Shown here in pieces: positions 1-7,826 of a stretch of DNA of 31,948 nt. The translations under genes were made by a program, and so were the position numbers. The stretch spans positions 1-31,948 of IMG/VR virus record IMGVR_UViG_3300018420_000062; one strand, written 5' to 3'. Positions within the stretch are counted from its first letter, which is position 1. Every line of letters starts with the position of its first letter. The stretch comes from a virus. The notes beneath the pieces were generated by a model, which did not search any database, was not told where the DNA came from, and saw only the letters and a program-made list of their open reading frames with translations.

Positions 1-1
1 C

Positions 2-1150
2 AGTTATAATACTACTACGGCTTTCGTATCGAGCTTTAATACTACTATAGGCACAGATAAAGATACTACTACAGCCTTTAATACCTCGACTACCTTTGTA
101 TCGAGCTTTAATACAAGTATTGCCACAAGCCGTACTACTACTTCTACTTTTGGTACTAGTAATGTTACTGGTACGGCTTTTAATACTACTACAGCTTTCG
201 TATCAAGTTTTAACACTACTATAGCTACAAGTCGTGTAACTGGTACAAGTCGTGTAACTGCGACTAATCGTGCAACTACAACTGTGTTTAATACTACGAC
301 TGCGTTTATTACTACCTTTACTACAAGTATCGGCACCAATAGAAGTACTTCTACAGTATTCAGCACAAGTCGTCTAACTGGCACTAGTCGCGCAACTACT
401 ACTGCGTTTACTACCGTATTCAATACAACAAATACTACTGCACGTAGTACAACCACTACATATAATACTGCATTGGCTACAGGGACAAGTATTGGAACAA
501 GTAGGGCTACAAGTACTGTGTTTAATACTACGCAGTCTACTACTACCGCATTTACTACTGTGTTTAATACTACGACTGTGTTTAATACTACTAAGTCTAC
601 TACTACAGCGTTTAATACTACTACAGCGTTTAATACTACTACAGCGTTTACTACAGCTTTCGATACTGCATTGGGAACTAGTAGAAGCACAGCGTTTAAT
701 ACTACTACAGTGTTTAATACTACTCGGGCGACTACGACTGTATTTAATACTACGACTGTATTCAACACTAATCAGTCCACTACCACGGCGTTCACTACTG
801 TATTTGGTACTAGCGTAAGCACAAGTAGAGCAACTGGTACTGCGTTTACCACAGTATTCAACACTAATCAGTCCACAAACACTGTGTTTAATACGTCACT
901 CGCGACTAGTAAAGCTACAAATACTATTGTTAATACCGTATTTGCAACAGTATTAAGTACCTCTAGAACTACAAGTACTGTATTTAGTACTGTATTTGGT
1001 ACTAATAAGCCAACAAACATTAATACTACTACTACGTTTGTAACGACGTTTAATACATCGTTAGGAACAAGTAAGGCAACAAATACAGGTATATCAACTG
1101 TATTCGCAACAAGCAAGGCAACAAGCAAGGCTACCGCTACGTCCATACTC
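2..1150 (+). repeat. Degenerate tandem repeats inside the Thr-rich gene
   Basis: The DNA is a mosaic of short direct repeats built on tttaatactact, agtactac and acaagt words. The clearest perfect tandem is an 18-base unit (acagcgtttaatactact) at 605-622 and 623-640, with a third partial copy starting at 641. The units encode 4- and 6-residue peptides in one frame, so the array expands or contracts without frameshift when whole units are gained or lost. Confidence 0.8.
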
Positions 1151-1264
1151 ACAGATACCACTGTATTCGAGAGAATTACTGAAGGTAATGTAGTAACGGA
1201 AGTAAGTTCTGGCTCTGCACACAACACAATTTACTGGGATGGATCACAATGGACAGAAGTTTAG
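2..1264 (+). CDS. Thr-rich repeat protein, probable tail fibre or other virion protein (5' end outside window)
   Basis: The frame is open from the left window edge to a TAG at 1262-1264, so the true start lies upstream. Almost the whole product is built of short units such as FNTTTA, FTTV, TSRA and FNTNQS, with Thr at about every second position and Phe, Val or Ala at intervals. Only the last 35 or so residues are ordinary sequence, with a Trp-containing tail (IYWDGSQW). Hydrophobic residues spaced in 4- and 6-residue units would suit a beta-solenoid or fibrous shaft, which is an inference. It leads the late + strand cluster, and the next reading frame overlaps its end by 16 bases, so it is probably co-transcribed with the following genes. 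A structural fibre protein is the likeliest role, but no family is recognised. Confidence 0.75.
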   Translation, partial: SYNTTTAFVSSFNTTIGTDKDTTTAFNTSTTFVSSFNTSIATSRTTTSTFGTSNVTGTAFNTTTAFVSSFNTTIATSRVTGTSRVTATNRATTTVFNTTTAFITTFTTSIGTNRSTSTVFSTSRLTGTSRATTTAFTTVFNTTNTTARSTTTTYNTALATGTSIGTSRATSTVFNTTQSTTTAFTTVFNTTTVFNTTKSTTTAFNTTTAFNTTTAFTTAFDTALGTSRSTAFNTTTVFNTTRATTTVFNTTTVFNTNQSTTTAFTTVFGTSVSTSRATGTAFTTVFNTNQSTNTVFNTSLATSKATNTIVNTVFATVLSTSRTTSTVFSTVFGTNKPTNINTTTTFVTTFNTSLGTSKATNTGISTVFATSKATSKATATSILTDTTVFERITEGNVVTEVSSGSAHNTIYWDGSQWTEV

Positions 1265-1407
1265 AAGAAGAGATAAAATCAATGTCTCGAAGGTTAGAAA
1301 CAACTTTAGAGATAATCATGGAGCACTTTCGAGAAACGGAAGATCGCTTAGAAGAACTGGAAGACAAAATAGAGGAGTTGTCAAGTGGCGTTAGAGAGGT
1401 TAGCTGA
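1249..1407 (+). CDS. Small coiled-coil protein, 52 aa
   Basis: An ATG at 1249 opens a 52-codon frame ending at TGA 1405-1407. The product is rich in Glu, Arg and Leu, with heptad-like spacing from about residue 5 to 45 (for example RLEELEDKIEEL), typical of a short coiled coil. It overlaps the end of the Thr-rich gene by 16 bases and the start of the next gene by 23 bases, a packing common for small phage genes. It may be a trimerisation or assembly factor for the fibre upstream, which is inference. Another frame from ATG 1239 is also open but encodes an Arg-rich, featureless peptide, so the coiled-coil frame is preferred. Confidence 0.6.
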   Translation: MDRSLEEEIKSMSRRLETTLEIIMEHFRETEDRLEELEDKIEELSSGVREVS

Positions 1408-2260
1408 GAATGATGTACTTGGTAATCCAACTGCACACTTTTTTAAATCTGGTAATATTATTCGTGGAGAAGAGAATGATAAATTATCAGAACTTAGGGA
1501 GCTGTTACCAGTTATAGGGCCAGAGCATACTCGTGTAGAGTATGATGTTTGGTATGACCTTGGGGATAAAGAGAAAGTGCATGGTTATGTATATACTGAT
1601 GCCATGGCTAAATTTATCTATCTTCGAGTAGCTGGAGCATATTTCTCGCATAAAATTATGGTAGAAGCTGCAAAAGAAAAAATAACCGAAGAAGGGGAGA
1701 GAATTTTCGAAGATTTGGGAAAGAATAGCGTAGATAAGTATAGACTTAGAAAAGCGCGGGAAACCTTCCCATTTGTAGTATTTTTACCTGGCACCAATAT
1801 AATAAACGATGCCGTTAATTGGGACAAATTAGATAATGCTGTAAAGCAAGGCGCAAAGTTAAAATGCCACCCATTATCTGCAGCAGGACTTGTAGCCAAT
1901 CTAAAGCATAAATATGGTGCAGATAACATATTAGATAAGAAGTTATCGGGGCACCAACTACTAGCAGGCGCTAGTATAGTAGGTTGTTGTGAGAACTCTG
2001 AGATGGGGATTGTAGCTCTTGCTCAAGGTAAGACTACTTATCTTTTTGGTAAGGGGGCAAAACATCTAACCTACAGTGCTATATATAATACCGTTTGGGC
2101 GGGTGGTAAACCTAATAAAGATATGCTAAAAGCTATTTTATCTTCAAAGTATTCTGGTCTAGTTCCTGTAGTTAGTGATACTCCGGCAGACTATATAAAT
2201 TCATTTTTTAACTATTACAAGGATATGCCGCATGTCAGCCCTAGAAATATTAGTACTTGA
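1385..2260 (+). CDS. Unknown protein with GT-B / capsule-synthesis-like C-terminal half, 291 aa
   Basis: The start is a GTG at 1385 with a GAGGAG-like ribosome site just upstream. The second half has the pattern of a GT-B glycosyltransferase C-terminal Rossmann domain of the capsule-polysaccharide (KpsC/KpsS) kind: a strand leading to KCHP (H162, P163), an AGAS strand, CCENSE (N204, S205, E206) and ALAQGK (G215, K216), followed by an aromatic segment. The order and spacing match a nucleotide-sugar binding site, but the match is by eye only. It overlaps the next gene by 29 bases. Its place behind a Thr-rich protein makes modification of a virion protein conceivable. It could equally be a structural protein of unknown family. 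Confidence 0.75.
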   Translation: MALERLAENDVLGNPTAHFFKSGNIIRGEENDKLSELRELLPVIGPEHTRVEYDVWYDLGDKEKVHGYVYTDAMAKFIYLRVAGAYFSHKIMVEAAKEKITEEGERIFEDLGKNSVDKYRLRKARETFPFVVFLPGTNIINDAVNWDKLDNAVKQGAKLKCHPLSAAGLVANLKHKYGADNILDKKLSGHQLLAGASIVGCCENSEMGIVALAQGKTTYLFGKGAKHLTYSAIYNTVWAGGKPNKDMLKAILSSKYSGLVPVVSDTPADYINSFFNYYKDMPHVSPRNIST

Positions 2261-2948
2261 GTCTAACGATTTAACTTCTCTAACGGTTAACTCAATACGT
2301 AAGAATATGCCAAGAGCAAAGTATAAAGTAGTAAAATGTGGAGCTAGTAAGGTAGGAACAGCACTAGCACATGCCACAGATACTACACTAGTAGTAACGA
2401 GCGGGCTAGTGCTGAATATTAGGCAGGGAGACCTTCCTCCAGATTCTAAACTTAAACAGTATGCTATTTCTGTTAGTAGAGAGGGGGTGTATGTAGATCA
2501 CCCAAAGCATGGAAAGGTATATGAACTTATTAACAGCCCCATTACTAAAGGCTTTGTAGATTTATCAATTTTTGTAATAAATCCAGATAGCTGGTATGAG
2601 ATGCCAAAAACAGATGCTGGTATATTTAAAGATAAGAAATGCTTGTATATGCCAAGATACATTAATCATAAACATGACGTAATAATAAAAGACTGCATAG
2701 GTGGATATGAAGCATTTAAATATGGTATGGCAGGGGAAACGGCGGCGGTATATAATTATATTCCACACTTACTCTCTGGTGAAGCCACACCAATAGAAAC
2801 AATTGCATATTGTTTTGATAAATTAGAAGAATACAGCGGAGGTCTATCGCCCGAAGCCAAGGCTAGAGTTTGTAAACTAGCCAAGAAAACTAAGGTGCGT
2901 GTAGGTAAAATGCGAAAAGGCTTATTTGAGCTAAGTTTAGGAGACTAA
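2232..2948 (+). CDS. Unknown protein, possibly GT-A-like, 238 aa
   Basis: ATG 2232 follows an AAGGAT ribosome site and lies inside the end of the preceding gene. The first 60 residues read like the nucleotide-binding start of a GT-A fold: a hydrophobic strand (EILVLES), a helix containing SIRKNMP, a second strand (KYKVVKCG) and a third (DTTLVVTSG). The usual DxD metal motif is absent, with TSG in the expected place, so a catalytic role is doubtful. A Lys/Arg-rich C-terminal tail begins near residue 210. The gene is coupled to its upstream neighbour, so the two products may act together. No confident family. Confidence 0.72.
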   Translation: MSALEILVLESNDLTSLTVNSIRKNMPRAKYKVVKCGASKVGTALAHATDTTLVVTSGLVLNIRQGDLPPDSKLKQYAISVSREGVYVDHPKHGKVYELINSPITKGFVDLSIFVINPDSWYEMPKTDAGIFKDKKCLYMPRYINHKHDVIIKDCIGGYEAFKYGMAGETAAVYNYIPHLLSGEATPIETIAYCFDKLEEYSGGLSPEAKARVCKLAKKTKVRVGKMRKGLFELSLGD

Positions 2949-2950
2949 TA

Positions 2951-3055
2951 ATGAACGAAGAAGAAGAAGTACTTGTTGTAATCACATACGAAGGTGACGA
3001 ATCTGTTGCTAAGCCAGGCATGACAGAATTCCCTTCAGAACCAGAGGAATTGTAA
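2951..3055 (+). CDS. Small acidic protein, 34 aa
   Basis: ATG 2951 is preceded by GGAG with seven bases of spacing. The stop TAA at 3053-3055 shares a base with the next ATG (TAATG), so translation is coupled. The peptide is strongly acidic at both ends (MNEEEE at the start, PSEPEEL at the end) with a short hydrophobic strand between. No family is recognised. Good ribosome site and junction spacing support it as a real gene. Confidence 0.6.
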   Translation: MNEEEEVLVVITYEGDESVAKPGMTEFPSEPEEL

Positions 3056-3744
3056 TGATAACTTATAATATGCCAATACAGTATATAGGCACTTATGAGA
3101 ATGAGATAAAGTTGGGATTTGCTGAACTAATGCCTGCTAATAGGTACATCTCTAGGGATGATCTTGCAGACTCCGTACATAATCGGGGCACCCCAACTTA
3201 CAGCTTAGAGTACCCAGCACTAATAAAGAATAGAAACTCTAACATACTTATGAAAGGGTCTTGGGATGTAACATGGGAATGGGATGCAGGGACTTTTACA
3301 GAGGCTGATGTAGACCAGTTTATTAATCAACCCTACCCCCACCCAAATGCAATAGCAAAAAAAGATTTTGCAAATAATACCGCATCTTTATCTATAGTGG
3401 AGAGCAATGTTCCTACTGATGGATGGCAGGACCGTAGAGCTCCTTGGATATTACCTGCAAGAATAGCTACTGTAACGGCTACCTCTGAAGCTAGCATGTT
3501 GTGTGCAACTATCTTGAACGGGCAATATGATAGGTATAGCATTCTCAGCAATACCGTATCCCCTGGTGCTAGTATTACTGTGGAAAAGATAGGCGATGTG
3601 CATTGTTATATGATTCTCGGTGGGCCTTTAATGAAAGATACTACTCAGCTATCTGCATATACGGCGTATAAACTTACATCCCCTAGTATCACTATGACGA
3701 ATACTGGCACTGAACTAGTTCGAATAGTCAGAATAAGTAAATAA
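3055..3744 (+). CDS. Probable virion-associated protein, 229 aa
   Basis: ATG 3055 has an AGAGGA ribosome site and a TAATG junction with the small acidic gene. The protein is rich in Thr, Ser and Asn with alternating hydrophobic residues, mainly predicted beta by eye. There are no transmembrane segments and no enzymatic motif. The C-terminal third (GASITVEKIGDVHCYMILGG region) resembles a beta-sandwich or cupin-like barrel. Location in the late cluster downstream of the fibre-like gene suggests a structural role, for example a tail or head-decoration component. Function otherwise unknown. Confidence 0.75.
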   Translation: MITYNMPIQYIGTYENEIKLGFAELMPANRYISRDDLADSVHNRGTPTYSLEYPALIKNRNSNILMKGSWDVTWEWDAGTFTEADVDQFINQPYPHPNAIAKKDFANNTASLSIVESNVPTDGWQDRRAPWILPARIATVTATSEASMLCATILNGQYDRYSILSNTVSPGASITVEKIGDVHCYMILGGPLMKDTTQLSAYTAYKLTSPSITMTNTGTELVRIVRISK

Positions 3745-3755
3745 GGAGAAATATA

Positions 3756-4607
3756 ATGTGGAACCCAATTAAAATAACAAAGTCTCTTTACCACTTGCTA
3801 ACCACATATGGTGAGATACAGACTCAAAAAGGGTATACTGAAGATCTAAAAGGCGATCCTAGATTAGATCATGTCTTAGTGCTCTACCGAGAATTAAACT
3901 TTCCTTTCGGTTGGGTCTCTATGACAAAGCTCAGGAATAGCCGTGCCGGTAGAGATATGGTGTGGGGACGTGGATATAATGAGTTTAACCATGTGAATGA
4001 TGTGGTCCTCCCCAAGCTAACCGATCATGAATACCTAGCTACTCTAGCGCCTAATACTGTTGGGGCTCACTACTACCACCTTGTGAAACAATGGGGTCTT
4101 GAGGATCTGTATAATCAAAGATTTAAGCCCGAAGAAATGCGTCCAGATAATTCACTCTATCATAGCTTTAGTGATGATATAAGAGCTAACCACTCAAGGC
4201 ACGTTATTATATCACATGATCTTTGGCACGCTATTTTTAGATACGACACATCTCCAATTGGCGAAGGCATGATTCAATCTATCTCAGCTCACCAGACATA
4301 CTTTTGGCCTATGCACATTATAGGTTGGGGCGTTACTTTTAAGGAGATACTTAGAACAAAGAGCTTTGCTCCTTGGAAAGTGTGGATGGAAGGGTTGCGT
4401 ATCGCAAAGGCAGCATCTAAGGATCTGCTATTGCAGTCACCGCTAGATCTGTTAGAGATGGACATTGAAGAGTGTCGGGAAAAGTTTAATATTGGGGAAG
4501 CAAGAGTGTTTGCTGAATATGTTAAAAATCGCCCAGATGATTTCCGTATGGATACTATACACCCAGAGTATAGAGATAAAGTATTCCAGGAAGCTATAGA
4601 GCTATGA
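3756..4607 (+). CDS. COQ4-like protein (ubiquinone biosynthesis family fold), 283 aa
   Basis: ATG 3756 has a clear AAGGAG site. The centre carries SHDLWH followed eleven residues later by Glu: H154, D155, H158 and E170 make the HDxxH-x11-E zinc/metal signature that defines COQ4. The surrounding helices (RELNFPFGWVS, GAHYYHLVKQWG, an amphipathic helix after residue 170) fit the all-helical COQ4 layout, and the length is close to the 220-290 residues usual for the family. COQ4 proteins act in coenzyme Q synthesis at the membrane and have been linked to removal and oxidation at ring carbon C1. Whether the phage protein works on quinones or has been recruited to another task cannot be told from sequence. 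It is coupled by ATGA to a membrane protein gene. Confidence 0.85.
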   Translation: MWNPIKITKSLYHLLTTYGEIQTQKGYTEDLKGDPRLDHVLVLYRELNFPFGWVSMTKLRNSRAGRDMVWGRGYNEFNHVNDVVLPKLTDHEYLATLAPNTVGAHYYHLVKQWGLEDLYNQRFKPEEMRPDNSLYHSFSDDIRANHSRHVIISHDLWHAIFRYDTSPIGEGMIQSISAHQTYFWPMHIIGWGVTFKEILRTKSFAPWKVWMEGLRIAKAASKDLLLQSPLDLLEMDIEECREKFNIGEARVFAEYVKNRPDDFRMDTIHPEYRDKVFQEAIEL

Positions 4608-4822
4608 TTAAATGGAACTTCCCAATATTCAGGGCCATAGTAGGCCAAGGTCCTGTTACTTGGAAAAGCATATTCAAATTAATACTAGTTGGTTGGGGCT
4701 TAAAGATACTTCTCTTTAATACGGTAGCTATTCTCTATTTTGATGCCGCACCATTTCCAGTATTTCGATTTATTGGGTACTTATTTAATTCTACTACCTG
4801 TAACTATTACTGTAATTTATAG
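4604..4822 (+). CDS. Small membrane protein, 72 aa
   Basis: The start ATG overlaps the COQ4-like stop as ATGA, so the two are translationally coupled. The peptide has a basic N-terminus, one long hydrophobic segment at about residues 24-45 (IFKLILVGWGLKILLF and onward) and a second hydrophobic patch near 50-62, ending in a Cys/Asn/Tyr-rich tail. It is probably an inner-membrane protein with one or two spans. It is the last gene before the convergent terminator. It could be a membrane partner of the COQ4-like protein or a holin-type peptide. No family is recognised. Confidence 0.62.
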   Translation: MIKWNFPIFRAIVGQGPVTWKSIFKLILVGWGLKILLFNTVAILYFDAAPFPVFRFIGYLFNSTTCNYYCNL

Positions 4823-4829
4823 TCCATAA

Positions 4830-4853
4830 AAAAGCCCCGATTAAGGGGCTTTT
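4830..4853. terminator. Bidirectional rho-independent terminator between convergent gene blocks
   Basis: AAAAGCCCC at 4830-4838 pairs with GGGGCTTTT at 4845-4853 around a six-base loop. The A-run on one side and T-run on the other give a U-tract in both directions, so it closes the + strand late cluster and the - strand replication cluster that ends at 4857. Confidence 0.93.
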
Positions 4854-4856
4854 CCA

Positions 4857-5081
4857 TTATTCACCAGACTTGAATTGCTCCATGCCTTCTTTCAGCATTG
4901 TAGTATATCCAATTTGTTGCATCTCAACTCTTTGTAGCTCTAGCTTCAGTCGATTTAACTCATCGGTACAATGTGATAGTTGTGTTACTGAGTGTTGTAC
5001 TACCTCTGGCAAATCTTCGTAATAATACTCTACGTTGTCAATGGTAATTGCGTGCTTTTCGTAAGTTACTTCTTCTGTCAT
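4857..5081 (-). CDS. DUF6447-like small protein, 74 aa
   Basis: The frame is open further upstream into nrdB, but ATG 5081 has a good AAAGGGAAA ribosome site and begins immediately after the nrdB stop (13 bases away), so it is preferred. The product starts with a short beta segment (ITIDNVEYYYEDLPE) followed by a helical stretch rich in Leu, Glu and Gln up to a YTTMLKEG end. This arrangement is that of DUF6447-type proteins common in cyanobacteria and phages, of unknown function. It is the last gene of the ribonucleotide reductase unit. Confidence 0.72.
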   Translation of the reverse strand: MTEEVTYEKHAITIDNVEYYYEDLPEVVQHSVTQLSHCTDELNRLKLELQRVEMQQIGYTTMLKEGMEQFKSGE

Positions 5082-5094
5082 TTTATATTTCCCT

Positions 5095-6054
5095 TTATTT
5101 AAATATGTCTTGCCAATTGCCAGTGGTACTCGCTTTAGAGTATTCAGTAGCACGATTTTCAAAAAAGTTTGCGTGTTCAACGCCATTTAACATATAGTCT
5201 AGCCAATCCAAAGGATTCTTCTCACTCCCAAAAATCTTCTTCAAGCCTAGCCCTAATAGCCTTCTGTCTGCAATATATCGAATATAATCTTTGACTTGTT
5301 GAGGAGTTAAATCAGGTACATCAGCTCCTTCAAAACAAAGATCAATAAACGCATCTTCTAACTCTACTGTACGTTCCGCTGCACAATAAATTTGGTACTT
5401 GAGATCATCATTCCATAATTCTGGGTTTTCTTGAATGAAAGTCCTAAATAGCTGGCTCATACCTTCTACATGTAAACTCTCATCCCGAACAGACCAAGTT
5501 ACAATCTGCCCCATACCCTTCATTAAGTTGTGTCTTGGGAAATTTAGTAGAATTGCAAAACTACTAAATAACTGTACACCTTCAGTAAACCCAGAGTAGA
5601 TAGCCATTGTTTTAGCAATATCCATCTTAGTTTCCATACCAAAATTACTCAAGTACTCGTGCTTATCCAGCATTTCTTTGTGCTCAAAGAACTTCTGGTA
5701 TTCATCATCACCAAACCCAAGGGTTTCTAACAATAATGAATAGGCTTCCTGATGCACTGCTTCCATAGCGGCGAATGCAGATAGCATCATTCTTATTTCA
5801 GGCTGTTTAAATGTTGGTAAATAATGCGTAGCATAACCACAACATACATCTACGTCAGCCTGTGTAAAGAATCTAAAGATATTGGCAATAAGTTTCTTAT
5901 TACCATCTGTCATCTTCTCTCGATAGTCTTTCAAGTCATCTGCAAGGTTAACTTCATCAGGTAGCCAGTGCATATGCTGTTGCGACTTATAATGTTCAAA
6001 AGCCCAAGGGTAGTTGAACGGTTTGTAATACTCTCTTTCGTCTAATAAACTCAT
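5095..6054 (-). CDS. nrdB: Class Ia ribonucleotide reductase, small (beta) subunit
   Basis: The radical-bearing subunit of ribonucleotide reductase, which supplies dNDPs for phage DNA synthesis together with NrdA. The diiron ligands can be placed by spacing against E. coli R2: D67, E98 and H101 (in AAMEAVHQEAY), E158 (GFTEGV), and E192 with H195 (DESLH). The radical tyrosine is Y105, seven residues after E98 as in E. coli Y122. This makes it a tyrosyl-radical class Ia type rather than a metal-free or Phe-substituted variant. Length 319 aa is slightly short of the bacterial 370 or so but normal for phages. The C-terminal NWQDIFK would be the tail that docks into NrdA. It starts three bases after nrdA ends, with GAGGGA as ribosome site. 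Confidence 0.96.
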   Translation of the reverse strand: MSLLDEREYYKPFNYPWAFEHYKSQQHMHWLPDEVNLADDLKDYREKMTDGNKKLIANIFRFFTQADVDVCCGYATHYLPTFKQPEIRMMLSAFAAMEAVHQEAYSLLLETLGFGDDEYQKFFEHKEMLDKHEYLSNFGMETKMDIAKTMAIYSGFTEGVQLFSSFAILLNFPRHNLMKGMGQIVTWSVRDESLHVEGMSQLFRTFIQENPELWNDDLKYQIYCAAERTVELEDAFIDLCFEGADVPDLTPQQVKDYIRYIADRRLLGLGLKKIFGSEKNPLDWLDYMLNGVEHANFFENRATEYSKASTTGNWQDIFK

Positions 6055-6056
6055 CT

Positions 6057-7826
6057 CTATCCCTCACAAGAAAGGCAAATGCTTTCATCTATACTTGTAA
6101 ACATGTACTTCCTTAAAGCCTCATCAGATACTGTTTCGGCGCGTTTCATTGCTTCACTACGCAAGTAATATAATGTTTTTACCTTTTGTTTCCAGGCCAT
6201 CATATGTACTGCATGTAGTTCTTGTTTAGACACGCTTGCAGGGAAGAATACGTTTAGTGACTGACTTTGACAAATGTAGGCTTGTCTATCTGCCGCAAAC
6301 TCAATAACCCATCTCTGGTCTATTTCAACCGCCGTTTTAAATACGTCTTTAGTGTACTCATCAAGGAAATCAAGATGCTGAACACTTCCGCTATTTGTAA
6401 TAATAGACTTCCAAACTTCATCCGTATTTTGCCCAATCTCATCGAGAGCGAACTCCAGATACTCATTTTTAAGAAGGCTTGAACCACTCTTAGTTTTTTG
6501 AGTAAACGCATTAGCTCTATAAGGCTCAATACTAGGACTAGTATTGCCACAAATAATACTGCTACTAGCATTAGGGGCAACAGCAAGAAGATGAGCATTA
6601 CGAACCCCCGAACCGACACCATCAGGGCACTCACCCCTTTCAATTGCGAGCTGTCTTGTTGCACGAACTGCTTCCTCCTTTAATCGCTTAAACATTCTAT
6701 TGTTTGCACCTTTTGCAAGGACGCTTTCAAAAGGAATATTATGGCGCTGTAAGTACGCATGGAACCCCATTGCTCCCAGGCCAATACTTCTTTCTCTTTC
6801 TGCACTTAACTTTGCTCTGTATAGCTCATCTGGTGCGTTTTCGATAAAATATGTTAATACGTTATCTAACATTCTTACTAGATCAGGTATAAATTGGTCA
6901 TTGTTCTTCCACTCATCATACTCTTCTAGATTTACACTTGATAGACAACATACTGCTGTTCTTTCACTTGTAGTCGCAAGAGTAATCTCAGAGCAAAGAT
7001 TAGAGTGATGTACCTGTAACCCTAAATCTTTCTGAAATTGCGGTAAAGCTGCCTGAACTGTATCTTTGAACATGATATACGGTTCGCCAGTTTCAACGCG
7101 ATTCTGGATCAATTTTACCCAAAGTGTTTTAGCTGATACAGTCTTCACTACTCTCTTGCTATGTGGGTCAATCAACTCCCAGGAATCATCAAAACCCGCA
7201 ATAGTAGTAGCTAGGTAAATAAGCTCCATGAACTTATCTGGTATAACAACAGCATGATGAAGATTAGTAGATTTTCTATTAACGTCACCCCCAGTAGGCT
7301 TACGTATATCAAGGAACTCTTCAATTTCTGGGTGAGTAATGTCCAAATATGCTGCATAACTGCCTCTCCGTGTTACGCCTTGCGAGAATGCTAACATCTC
7401 CGCATCGACTACTTTCAAAAATGGGATTACTCCAGTACTTTCCGACCCCGCAGAGGTTTTACTCCCTACAGAACGAATATCATTCCAGCACCCACCAATA
7501 CCACCACCAACAGAAGAAAGAAAAGCATTTTCTGTGTAGTGACCCGTTATACCTTTACGACTGTCTTCTGCATAATTCAAAAAACAACTAATAGGCATTC
7601 CTCTGTTTGTACCGCCATTCGTAAGAACAGGAGTAGAGAACATGAACCATAGCTTACTAGCATAGTCATATAATCTTTGTGCGTGTTCCTCATCATCCGC
7701 GAAGGCTTTTGCAGCACGGGCAAACGCGTCTTGAGGGGAGTTTTCGCCCTCTACTAAATATCTATCCTTTAGTGTTTTAATACTAAATTCAGATAAATAG
7801 TTATCTCTTTTATAGTCAATCCGCAT
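6057..7826 (-). CDS. nrdA: Class Ia ribonucleotide reductase, large (alpha) subunit without ATP cone
   Basis: Catalytic subunit for reduction of ribonucleoside diphosphates. Active-site residues are all present: C81 (PISCFLN), N276, C278 and E280 (NLCSE), C293 (AVCCLSS), the tyrosine pair in KTLYYLR, and a C-terminal redox CxxC (C584, C587) for regeneration by thioredoxin or glutaredoxin. At 589 aa it is far shorter than E. coli NrdA (761 aa). The missing part is at the N-terminus, where the dATP-sensing ATP cone should be. The specificity loops (VGGGIGG, GVTRRGSYAAY) remain. It overlaps the upstream exonuclease gene by 11 bases and is followed directly by nrdB. Confidence 0.96.
   Translation of the reverse strand: MRIDYKRDNYLSEFSIKTLKDRYLVEGENSPQDAFARAAKAFADDEEHAQRLYDYASKLWFMFSTPVLTNGGTNRGMPISCFLNYAEDSRKGITGHYTENAFLSSVGGGIGGCWNDIRSVGSKTSAGSESTGVIPFLKVVDAEMLAFSQGVTRRGSYAAYLDITHPEIEEFLDIRKPTGGDVNRKSTNLHHAVVIPDKFMELIYLATTIAGFDDSWELIDPHSKRVVKTVSAKTLWVKLIQNRVETGEPYIMFKDTVQAALPQFQKDLGLQVHHSNLCSEITLATTSERTAVCCLSSVNLEEYDEWKNNDQFIPDLVRMLDNVLTYFIENAPDELYRAKLSAERERSIGLGAMGFHAYLQRHNIPFESVLAKGANNRMFKRLKEEAVRATRQLAIERGECPDGVGSGVRNAHLLAVAPNASSSIICGNTSPSIEPYRANAFTQKTKSGSSLLKNEYLEFALDEIGQNTDEVWKSIITNSGSVQHLDFLDEYTKDVFKTAVEIDQRWVIEFAADRQAYICQSQSLNVFFPASVSKQELHAVHMMAWKQKVKTLYYLRSEAMKRAETVSDEALRKYMFTSIDESICLSCEG

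Noticed and set aside
4-768. Long - strand open frame opposite the Thr-rich gene
   Set aside because: It encodes a monotonous Val/Leu/Asn pattern that is the mirror of the Thr codons. Low complexity explains the lack of stops.
492-818. + strand Leu-rich frame inside the repeats
   Set aside because: Alternate-frame reading of the repeat units, Leu/Gln-rich with no independent start signal.
868-1227. Further - strand frame opposite the Thr-rich gene end
   Set aside because: Same cause: Val/Leu-rich mirror of the repeats, without ribosome site.
6320-6664. - strand frame of 114 codons inside nrdA
   Set aside because: Shadow of nrdA in another frame. The nrdA catalytic residues across this span are intact, so there is no sign of frameshift.
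7349-7591. + strand frame of 80 codons opposite nrdA
   Set aside because: Antisense to well-conserved nrdA sequence, no ribosome site and His/Ser-rich composition typical of a shadow.
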